From positions 186,001-250,000 of the forward strand of contig JAOVVO010000011.1 in NCBI GenBank assembly GCA_028564675.1: 64,000 bases of DNA. Reading direction: 5' to 3'. Under the pieces are notes generated by a model. It was not told where the DNA came from and did no database searches. It worked only from the letters and a program-made list of their open reading frames with translations. Positions 10,001 through 20,533 of the stretch are shown piece after piece. This DNA comes from Onchocerca lupi (Eukaryota; Nematoda; Chromadorea; Rhabditida; Onchocercidae). The translations under genes were made by a program, and so were the position numbers. Position 1 is the stretch's first letter. Each line of letters begins with the position of its first letter.

Positions 10001-12727
10001 TTAGTATGCATGATTAGCAATATAGAGATTTTCTCCTGCTGCACCAGAACCTGCACCTCCGGTATATTTTCCCAACTGTGCAAGAGAATTTGCCTCTGCA
10101 CGCTTCAAGAATGCTTCTTTGGCAGCTTGAATATTCTCCGGTTTACCGCCCCAAGCTGCAAGAGCTGATGCTTGCAATGCTCGACCGTAGCTGAACGTCA
10201 AAGCCCATGGTTTTTTACCCTGAAAAAGAGCACGAAATAAGAAAAATGAAAAATAATTGAAAATAGAGTATTTTGATTTTACCTATTTTCAAAAAGGCAA
10301 AAGATAACTTCCTTCTCTTATCACTGTTCCTATTCTATCAATTCTAAAGAAGCCCGTAGATAACAATCACATTACGTCAAACATTCTAGAAATTCAAATA
10401 ATTTTTATCTATTAAGAACATCTCTTTTCTTTGACATCAAAATAACTGCATCGTTTTCTTCAGAAGTCGTAAACCATTCTATATACAAACTTTTTCTTCT
10501 CTTGACTATAGACAGAATTGTGTTAGCAATAGCTTTCATTTACATGCCAATCTTAAGAAATCGTTAGATAAAGTAGAAATGTACCGGAAACTGATTGATA
10601 GCATTCAAATTAAGCGTCGCATCTTCCTCAGATTGACCACCAGAAAGGAAGACGATACCTGGTACAGCCACTGGAACCGTGCGCTGAAGAGCAGTAACGG
10701 TAGCTCGTGCAATTTCTTCATGTGAACATTGCCCTTTGAATTGCATTCCTAGTAAAATATTTTTAATTAATTCATTAATACAATATAATTTCAAAAGTAA
10801 ATATTCAGTAAGCTTCCTTCATTTTATAAACAATACTTTGCTACATTCATTATCTTCTGTTTTAGCTGTAATAAACAATTCTGAATAACTTACCTGGCAT
10901 ACACATATTTGGTTTTAGCAGCGTTCCTTCCAAATAAACATGGTGATCAATCAGTGCTTTGTACGTATAAGACAGGACAAGTTCCGTGACCTTCTGGCAT
11001 CGATGAACATCATGCTCACCATCGGGCAAAGTTTCGGGCTCTACAATTGGCACCAAACCATTTTGTTGACAAATTGAAGCATAACGAGCCAATACCTATA
11101 AAAAACGAATTTAAGAATGGAACAGAATAAATCTGATGTACGAATTCCAAAAAATTGTGCCAAAATATGCTGCATCATCGCAGAAAACGAAGTTATCACA
11201 TGTAGTGCGTAGAATGCAGTGCGATTAATACAAAACCACGGAAAATGGAAGTACGCTTTCCCATATATCATTTAATAGTTCAATAGTAATAACAGAAATA
11301 CGGAAGTTTGAAAGAAAAAAATCCAGATGATAAAAATGCCTACTTCAGCAATTTCAACCAGAGCCATATGGCTAGGTGTTGTTGCACCAATTTTATGAAC
11401 GCAGCGCCATTTAGCAAATTGTGCACCATCCTGAAATTATTTAGTTCAATTTTCTTGAAATTAAAACTAAACCACTACATTTTATAATCATTACTGACTA
11501 TCTACAATTAAAAAAGAATTACGACATAGAGTAAGATTAACAACAGACTGAATGCAGCAAAATTAATTACATAAAATACTTTTATGAATAGCTGAAAGAA
11601 CTTCATAAATTATAGGAAATGACCTTCTTGTATTGAGCGCATCGATTGTTTAAATCATCCAAGCCTTGTGTGGTACCTTCACCCACCGTGCCTGCCATCG
11701 GAATTACACCTTTATCAACCTAAAAAAGATATAATTAATCAATATATCACTAAGATCATTTGATTCATACTCAATGCTTTCGGCATTATTGCTATGCTTA
11801 GATAACATAAAATTACATATTGATAGGGGAACTAGATCGTATATCATATCAACTTTCGAAACAATCTTATGCTATCACTAACATGAATTAAATTGTCAAT
11901 TTTAATCATTAATTGGATCATAAATGAGACAATAAAACATGCTTTAATCTGACTGCATCACTAAATAAATGTGAAAACTAAAAAGAATACCTATTCTAGA
12001 ATTAAAGAATTCGTAAAATCTTCAGTATTTCCTCACCAAAAATTAACTTACTTTGATGCCTGGAAGAATACCCTTCTTTTGTAGGATTTGAACAAATGGT
12101 GTACCATCATCTCCCTTCTGATAGAATGTCTCATGAAACATAATAACACCAGAAATGTATTTACTCATTTCATCACCAGCTGTGAACAGAAGCTGAAAGA
12201 TTTTGCAAATATAATTTTTTAAGGAATAGAACCTGCAATACTTTGAACAAAAAAACAAAAACAAAAATAAATATTTCGCGCAATGCATAACATGAGACTA
12301 ATAAAAATGCCATAAACACATGCAATAAAACTATAAATCTTTCAGAAATTAATCAAAAAATTTACCTGACGGTACAAACGTCGATTTTCTTCGACATTTT
12401 CAAGTCCAATTGGTTTCAGTTTTTTATCCATACTTCCTAAAATAAATAATAAGCTAGGAATAACTACACTCATTTTTTAACTTTACCACATAATTGTCCA
12501 TTTTTCATATGGTCTTTCTTTCTATTTCTTCTGAAAAGCGAAAATGAGCAACAAAATTACTGCTTGTTTTTCATACTGACGATTTCGGAAAATAAAAAGA
12601 TAAACTTTTACATACCAGTGCTTTCATCCGCAGCAAGAATGCCTTTGCCCGGTGTTACAATTTGGTTGGCGATTTTTCGCAATTCATCTTTTTGCGCTTC
12701 TGTTAGAAACTGTGAGTAGGAGGTCAT
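10001..12727 (-). CDS. Fructose-bisphosphate aldolase, class I
   Basis: This glycolytic and gluconeogenic enzyme splits fructose 1,6-bisphosphate through a Schiff-base lysine in the cytosol. Exons (high to low): 12727-12616, 12436-12366, 12192-12052, 11719-11624, 11430-11344, 11095-10894, 10748-10585, 10219-10001. They sum to 1,092 nt, or 363 aa plus TAA, the normal family length. Family landmarks are all present: GKGILAADEST near the N-terminus, EENRR, CAQYKKDGAQFAKWR, IVEPE (Glu188), the Schiff-base lysine in LEGTLLKPNM (Lys230) and the C-terminal NHAY ending in the functionally important tyrosine. All introns are GT-AG. The start at 12727 gives the usual short N-terminus, and an acceptor (TTACAG) sits three bases before it, so the mRNA may be trans-spliced there. 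The same acceptor can also receive upstream exons in frame (see 13382-13441 and 14693-14848). The closest nematode counterparts are aldo-1/aldo-2. Confidence 0.97.
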
Positions 12728-12733
12728 TTTCTG
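12728..12733 (-). promoter_or_regulatory. Splice acceptor just upstream of aldolase start
   Basis: On the minus strand the sequence reads TTACAG then AAA then the aldolase ATG. This placement is typical of spliced-leader acceptors in nematodes. It also keeps phase 0 with two upstream coding exons, so it may serve both trans- and cis-splicing. Confidence 0.55.
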
Positions 12734-13381
12734 TAATAACAATTACCAATTAACGTCAATATGTTTTTATGTAACAATACAGCGCAATATACACGAAATT
12801 TACAGCGGAAATTTGCAAAAACACATTCACCACAACAGATAGTGTGTATGAAAAAAAAAAAAAAAGAAAAAAAGAAAAATAAAACAATAATAGGGTCAAA
12901 TAATGGAATTACGAGGCAATTATACGAATAATGGTCCGTAAGATCAAGAAAACAGAAATGCAAATATCGAAAATTTCAAAACAAACATGACGAAATTTGT
13001 TGTGAATCTTGAACATAACAAAATTCGCTCTACTGCAAATGAATATCAATCAAATTTCTCATAAAGTCCTTCCTCCACAAAAATGAATATTACTACTCTA
13101 AAGAGCAAAACGTCCTAATAGAACTAAGCTTGTGCAACAAAAAGTTATATAATAGGTAACAAACGAAGTATGAGAGAAGTAAGGATCAATCAAAAATAAT
13201 GTGAGAAAAAAACAAAAATTTAAAAAGTGAATGATACAATTAAACAAATATAAGACAATGTGAATTTGATATAAATTAAAATTGAAATATGAATATAAAA
13301 TCACTCAATCATATTTTCTAATGCAAAAAAAAAAAAAATATTTAACGAAAAAAATAACCAAATTAAAATATAAGAGAATAC

Positions 13382-13441
13382 CTTGCTATTATCGACCACA
13401 CAGGTGCTCAACAATAAAGAAGACATGATATGAAGTAACAT
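13382..13441 (-). CDS. Candidate alternative first exon of aldolase
   Basis: An ATG at 13441 (or the second one at 13426) opens a frame that ends at a donor, AAG|GTATTC, at 13382. Joined to the acceptor at 12731 it continues in phase through AAA into the normal aldolase start codon. The extension is 20 aa, starting MLLHIMSSLLLSTCVV, which is hydrophobic and resembles a signal or anchor sequence. The intron would be about 650 nt. No transcript evidence is available; if used, this gives an aldolase with a longer N-terminus. Confidence 0.4.
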
Positions 13442-14692
13442 TAAAAGCTGTCATGTCGTTAATGACGTCAAAAGTGCTAAGCAGTCAGGGAATGATAAGA
13501 AAGCAACAAATGGCAAGAAATTTTTTTACTGCGTCTCATAATCATATCATTCCTCCACCTTTTTTTCTTTTTCTATTAGCTCTGAGCAAATAGTCTAAAG
13601 TGTACGATAATCTAAAAGAAACTTTCTGCTCATCTTTTTTCATACCATCAAAATGCTAAAAGACTTATGAATATCTATTCTCTTCATGTTAGTAACATAA
13701 ATGTGAAACTGCAAATGATTTAAAGAAAATCAATGTAAATCCACAATTAACGATTCAAGGTAGGAACAGAATTATAGAGTTTTCTGGAACAATACTAATT
13801 CAAAATTTATTAGATGATAATAAGTTAGCAATTTAGTCAAAATTATACTCCGAAAAAGCTCGACTGTTAGCATAACATCAATATTATGGATGAAAAAAAA
13901 AAAAAAAAAAATCAGCCAAATATGTTTTCCAGTTAACTTTAAATTTAAGATAATTTCGTACTTGGACAACTCATAAGAGATGAATCCTTACAGTACCTTG
14001 CAGGTCTTAGGATCAGTAAGAATTTGAAACACCGACTTTTTATCATAGATATGTATGCTACACGATCTGAACAAAAATAGATGGTAATATTAAATGATAC
14101 AATGATTTCTTGCATCAGAAATGTGTGATAATATTTGATGATACAATAGTTTTTTGCATGCATCGAAATAAAAACTGACTGTCATCCAAAAGAAAAGTTT
14201 CGAAAATCATATAAAAAACCAGTCTGAAAAATGATCGTTGACCATAAAACGATCAACGATCGCACAAGAATTATAAGAATTATATGATTGCAAGTTTCCT
14301 ACTTTTGTGCTCTTATACAGTAACCAAAATCAACAGTGATCTTCAAATAGTTAAATATCATTATTCAAATAAATTCTGAAAAATTTTGTAAAGAAAATTT
14401 GATACAAATACCAGCACATTCGGAGTTTGATATCAATCATGCAAGACAATAAAACCGAATTTCCAGATATATATCGAAAGGATGATAAGGTTAATAGCTG
14501 ACAGTGAAAAAAATGCACAATGATAGATATCATAGCCAATGCTTATCTCAAATTAGTCTAAAGTACGTCCTATCTTATCTGTCGAGAGTGATTGCGGGAG
14601 TTCGGTTCCATCAATAAGAAGAATAATACAAAAACAAGAGATTTAACAAGAAAGTATTCTCACTACGGTTTTAAAATGAAAATTCAGCTCAC
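13442..14692. other. Aldolase upstream region, mostly non-coding
   Basis: This is AT-rich DNA between the two candidate alternative first exons. On the minus strand three short open segments flanked by splice-like sites (14066-13997, 13708-13646, 13611-13576) follow one another in compatible phase and end at TAA. Their joining is speculative. A perfect 9-bp stem (14233-14241 with 14253-14261, 11-nt loop) is also present. An A run of about 18 lies at 13893-13910. Confidence 0.35.
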
Positions 14693-14848
14693 TTCAACCA
14701 TTATTCCTGTAGCAGATGCATCAACTGCAGTAGTATCACTGGTTGCATTAGTCGCACTACAGTTGCTCTCATCAATAAGATGCTTTGAATTGCTAGAAGT
14801 GCCACGACTGCTAATGGTATAGTATGTAGTGAAGAAGTTCGGCTGCAT
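14693..14848 (-). CDS. Coding-like exon upstream of aldolase
   Basis: An ATG at 14848, directly after an in-frame TGA, opens 52 codons ending at a good donor, GAA|GTGAGC. The product begins MQPNFFTTYYTISSRG and is Ser/Thr/Asn/Ala-rich, apparently disordered, and its DNA is richer in G and C than its flanks. It leaves in phase 0, so it could splice to the aldolase acceptor at 12731 and give a second N-terminal extension, or it could begin another minus-strand gene. An overlapping plus-strand frame (14592-14822) is taken to be its shadow. Confidence 0.35.
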
Positions 14849-15949
14849 TCAACCACCGAACAAACAGAACAGAAGAAGAGAAGAAACTATGTGCTAACCT
14901 ATTGGATGAGAAAACTGAAGAAATATCTGAAAAACTCATCACATTATATTATTTTAGTGCAAAATTCAGTATGAGGGAGGAAAGTAGAGAAAGGTGAAAG
15001 GTCTCTCTGTTAACAAGTTTCAATGTAAACAAGAGAGAAGGGATGGATTACAGTACTTCTCAAGTTTAAATATGGAAAGAGAAGATTGATGATAGTCTGA
15101 AACAAATAGGAAAAAAAATTATTACACAAAATAAACAGAAAGATGATTTTAAAAAAGAAACAATTCCATGATACTGATTATATCAGAAATGAATTAATTG
15201 CTTCCGCTAACTTACCTTATAATATTGATCATATTGGAAATGAATAATGGGTAAAGAAGCCAAATAATTCAAATCAAACAAACGAAAAATAATTCCAAGC
15301 AAAAGAAGGAAAAGCATTATTTAAGAATGATTATGATAATGAATGGCTGGTTGCTAAGGAGAAGCAACTTTTTCTTCCGTCGGAAAGAAGATAAAACAAG
15401 TGAAAAATAATGTTAAAACATAATGAAATGAAAAACAACATGAAATTTTCTCCGAACAAATGAAATTAATTTTGAAGAAAAAACTATAAAAAAGTGCGAA
15501 ATAAAAGTGAGAAATAAAAAATGGAAGTGTCACAAATAAAAGAGAAAGAAAGAAGAAAAAAAGATAAAGAAAACTTGTGTCTCGAAGGATACTATCGTGT
15601 CTCGTCCAGATCAACATTGAAGTAAGTTATGATCAATGATTCCTCAAAACTCCTAATAATCTACTAAACTAATTAACAAATGACAGGAAAAATCCTACGA
15701 CAAATGAACAAATTAAATATTAATTATGTATATAACTTTGACATGTAAAACTACAAATTTTTTAAAGGAAAACTTAGAGAAGAGGAGAGGAAGAGGAAAG
15801 AAAAGAAGCTTAACTTACTGACATGCTCAAGCTCAACGAAAATTGAATGATGCATGGCTTTCTAAACTTTTTCAACTTCTCATCCAAACTTTCTCTCACT
15901 CTCTCTCTCTCTCTCTCCCTCTGAATCAACTATTTTTTACGAATGACGT

Positions 15950-16160
15950 GTATATACGTATATCCATTCACGCACATGTATACATGCATACACGCTCGTA
16001 TATATACACATACGTGCATATATAAACATCCATTCACGCACACGTACAAATGCATACACGTCCGTACACACGCACACGCACATACGTGCACAAACGTAAA
16101 TCCATTCACGCATACGTTTACATGGATATCCATACACACATAACGTACACATAAACATTC
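15950..16160. repeat. Diverged tandem repeat, ATCCATTCACGCA units
   Basis: The phrase ATCCATTCACGCA begins three successive units of about 60-70 bp (near 15961, 16029 and 16098), each followed by CATGTATACATGCATACACG-type sequence and a TACGTGCA motif. Overlapping open frames on both strands in this block are repeat artefacts rich in His, Thr, Tyr, Cys and Val. Confidence 0.8.
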
Positions 16161-16203
16161 ACAAGCAACCTATCAGCATAACTGCAATAGATGTTAACAA
16201 TTC

Positions 16204-16247
16204 CCGATCTCCCAACGAATGCCGTTATAGGGGAGATCGGTTTTTTT
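16204..16247 (+). other. GC-rich hairpin followed by a T run
   Basis: CCGATCTCCC at 16204-16213 pairs perfectly with GGGAGATCGG at 16231-16240 (10 bp, 17-nt loop), and seven T follow immediately. In AT-rich DNA this GC-rich stem stands out. On the plus strand it has the shape of an RNA 3' end with a Pol III-type T stop. No A/B boxes or known RNA family were recognised upstream. Confidence 0.5.
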
Positions 16248-19200
16248 CTTTTAGAGTTGAGAGAAAAAGAATAAAAGAAGAAAGTATTGATAAGAGGAGA
16301 CGACAGTATGCAAAATAAAGAGGTGTCAGTTCATTCGAATGACATGTGATGTTGCAAGAAGCAAACAGTGTTTGAGAAAGAAGAAAGTAGGTGCAACAGA
16401 GAAAGAGCAGAGTTGTAATATAGTGCAAAAAAAAAAAAAAGGATGGCAAATAGCTGAAATAATCATTTCAAAAAGTAGGCCAGAAAGCATAAACCGATTT
16501 GATAAAGTAAATGGCAAAGCAACTGCTCTCTCTCTTTCTGTCCTTCACAATATTTTCAGATCAGCAAAAATGAAAAAAAAAAAAAAGAAAGAAAAAGAGT
16601 AAAATTTACAAACGAAGAGAAGAAAATCTCGAGAATCGAGAAGATATATTGAGATTTCCCCTCTCTCTCTTCCTCTCTCCTCATCTATTTATCACAAAAT
16701 TCCATCCTATCAATAAAAAATGAGGAAAAGCCGCTATGAAATTTGTGGCTGAAGAAAAAAAAAGTGTTGAAAATCGAGAAGAAAGACAGTGAAGGGAATT
16801 TTGACTAAAGCAGATGTTTTTTTTTTTTTTTTTGAATAGATATTAGACAGATAAATAGGAGAAGATTGATGATAAGTCTAAGCCTAAACTTAAACCTGAG
16901 CAAACTAATAGTATACTTTCATTTTTTTTTCCAAATAAAAGAAAAAATAAGTGAAAAATAAGAATGAAGAATATATTGATAAAAATCATCTCTCAGCACT
17001 TCATTTTACATCAAATAGCAAAAAGAGAATACAATTAGCGAAGGATCTATTTGATTCTCAACCGCTTAGTCGATACAATGAAATAATTCAAGAACAGCTA
17101 CAATTCAATATAATTGAAAAGGTTTAGCAGTGGATGGATTCAGAAGAAGTTAACGAAGAAACAATTTGAAATTAACTATGTTCATAACGAAATTCCATTT
17201 ATCTCAATCTCTGCTGCTCTCTTCACATCTCAATTTTATCTGATATCATTCATATCAAATCATGAATCATCATTTCAATCAGAAATGGTGAAAATTTCCA
17301 GCAATTAAAACATTATCAATCATATCATCTTTCATTTGCCTCCGGTGATACAGAGGTGGTATAAACCATCCGTCAATGATGCACTATTTATACCAAATTT
17401 CGATTTATCATTTCATACATATATAACGGAAATTTCTGGGAATGAGAAATTTTGTAAATTTCATCATATCATCTCCTTCCCCCTTTGTTAATTAATTAAT
17501 TATTGCAATGGTTGATCGTTGATTACTGCATGTAAGTTTTGGGAGGAAGAGAAAGATTGTTTGAATAAAGTTTTCCATTTCATTTAAAATTTCAACATAT
17601 CACTATCAGCTACTCTGAAATGACGAATGTTTGATTAGAATCACCCGATATTCCTCGGGTTCAAAAGAGAAAACATATTTGATCATTGATGCTTTCCTAT
17701 CATCTAATTCTATTTTTGCACTGCACTTTTTCGGTTTTGTTTTCGTGCAGTACTACAGTGCAATATAATCGATGATTCTTCAAATTATCAAACAGATGTT
17801 CGGAAATCCCCTATTATGTGGTTTTGATAACAGTATAATATGATTAATTATCACTAATAGAAAGTGATCAAAAATTTTTTTTTTGATACAAATTAAAAAG
17901 TTTATAATCCAAAAATGATAAATTAAATCTCGGCTATCACTACAATGATGCATGTTTTTTTGAAGGAAAAAATTGTCTATTCAACTGAAATAAATGACTA
18001 ATCTATCAATCGTTCTGCATTAACACTTTTTCAATTTTTCTTTTTTTTCCATGCAGAAACATTGTGAAATTATTTGCTGACTAAACCATATGCCTTCCTA
18101 TCTTCATCTCCCCGTTCCTCGAAATTTTGTTCTAACTTAAAAAAAAAAAAAAAAAAAACAAACAAACGAATTCCGTGAAATCTTATCAAATAATTGTAAA
18201 TTTTCGAATTAAAAAACTGCACTAAAAAAAGAAAGCAACAGAATAATAATGAATTTTCGGAATTAAAGAAAAAGAGAAAACAACAGATCAACTAACTGTG
18301 AATTTTCGAAATTAAAAAATCGCATTAAAAAAAAGAAAACTATAAATGTCATCAGATGTTATCATGTATTTTCCATTCAACAGTTTCATTGAAAATGTCA
18401 AGTATTTAAGAATAAAAGTCATCGGCACTCGTTGTCAGACAGAAAAATTATTCATTAAATGTAAGCAGAAGACCAACCAAATAAAACCGGTTGTGAATTA
18501 ATAAATGATATCGAATGACCTTGTTCATGTTATCTCTCGATTTTTTAAATTATCGAAAATTTGAAACAAAAAAAATTGATATAACACATTTGACACATAA
18601 AAAAGAACAAGTGATCATAAATATTGATGAGGAATTTGCTGGGAAGCAACAGAATTAAATAAAATGTATTGTTGCAAATCGATTATGTTATCCTCCTGAA
18701 AGCAAACAAACAAACGTTAGTCTCTGACAATTTTGAAAGCCATCCTATAAAGAAAACTGGATACTATGGGATGATTATATAAAATATTACGTAAAATAGG
18801 ATTATTAAATATAAATAGATCTTTCTTATGTAAAATCATTCCATTAATTTAGGAATAAGATTAAATAAGATAGAAAGAGAAGAGACAAAAGATAAATCCG
18901 AAGAAAAAATAAGCTTATAATGATGGTGAAACTGAGAATGAAATTCGCAATGTAATAAAGGAATCTATCTGTTCATAGATTGAAAATAGGAATAAGATCG
19001 GTTAGAAAAACCAGCATAAAAATTAACATACCATTGATACATTGGAAAAATAATATACATTTGTTAATTTTCTCCAATATTTTTCCTCAGGCATTCAATT
19101 CTCAACAAATAAAAATAAAGGCATTAAATAATTTCAAATAATAACAAATCGTACCAAGTACTTTTTGAATCAAATAAATCAATAATGAATGATACAAGAG

Positions 19201-20013
19201 TGACATTTTACTAAATATTTAGATCTCAAAAAAATATTCTCATTTTCCTCTACATGTTATTTTCAACCGTTCGTCCGCATAAAATTTCGTCAACACTAAA
19301 TCAAAGAGATTCTAGATTTGGAAGATCGCTTACTTAGGCTCTTCAGCAGATCAAACTACTAATTTCAGCATACCATTATCTCAGTAATGACGAAAATAAG
19401 TTCGCTAATTTCTAACTGAAAGAAAAAGTCCAGATATCAATACCATTATTTCTTAGACCATACTTTTTTCTAACCATTACTAGCTAAAAAGTCATCAAAC
19501 GGATGTAATGAAACAAAATAGTTCACTTTTATGTTTCATATAAACATAAGATTCACAGACATTAATAAGTGAAAATAAATTAAGAACCTATATCATCGTT
19601 GGAAATTAAACATACTTAAATGGAAAAGAGATTGTTTCCTATCTTATTTATCTGATGAATGAAGTTAGGAGGATGATGTGAAATAAGGATAAGTATGTTT
19701 CACAGCAAAATTTTGAACAAAGAAAAATTTTTGCAGAAACATTAAAACTTTTAACTTTTTCTTCTTAATTACAACTGAAAATAAACATAAAATCCAAGAC
19801 AATCCTAACAATAAATAAATACAATAAATAAACCGGGCAGTAACTTCAACATAATCTGGCATCTGATGCCTATATTTTAAATTCCTGCTTAGTATTTTAG
19901 AAATAGAACGAAAGATAGTCATTAAATTTTATACATTCAGATTTGGAAAGGCTGAAGTGATAAAATTATAAATTGCAATTGATAGAAAAAAAAAATATAT
20001 TTTCAGTTGACTG

Positions 20014-20484
20014 TCACTCCTCATCGGCCACAATTTTCAGAGCTTCCGTAGGACTATCTTGCATTTTGGACATAGTTCCAGCTGTATCGGATAAACCGGA
20101 ATTAGCAGCTGATTGTTCAGATGGTGAATTCCTAGGTGATGGTTGTCGTTGTGGTGCCAGTGCCATCCAACGGCCTGATGAAGAAGGTGGTGGCATGAAA
20201 TTACCACCACTCAGTACTGATGGTACCATTCGGGGTAGTGTTACCAATGGTCTAAATTGATTTCTGCAATTGTCAATTTTTCAGGAAACAAATTATCTTA
20301 CAGTGTATATCTAGCGATTCTAAAACTGTAGAATCATTAGCCTATTGAAAAGAAAATCAATTTCAAATATTAGTGAGTTATTTGATATGAATTATTCAAT
20401 TCCTATCTTACTGAAAGTGCGCTGGATCAAAATTAAAACAGTGACGAATACTGCCTTGTACTCATAAAAATTTCAGTCTGCTTT

Positions 20485-20533
<49 letters not shown>

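Larger units (their letters stand above)
14849..20013. other. Intergenic region between MED1 and aldolase
   Basis: No exon was supported in about 5 kb. It holds a CT run near 15896-15919, the CACG/CATACA repeat block at 15950-16160, a GC-rich hairpin at 16204-16240 and T/A runs (for example 16819-16834 and 18139-18158). Smaller palindromes occur at 17357-17395 (9-bp stem) and 17643-17660 (6-bp stem). The region likely contains the MED1 3' flank and the upstream control region of aldolase. Confidence 0.55.

Noticed and set aside
15930..16158. Overlapping frames on both strands rich in His, Cys, Val and Thr
   Set aside because: Artefacts of the CACG/CATACA repeat, which stays open in several frames.
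17643..17675. tRNA-like CCCGA...TCGGGTTCAA element
   Set aside because: A 6-bp hairpin followed by TTCAA resembles a fragment of a T arm, but no acceptor, D or anticodon arms can be built around it.
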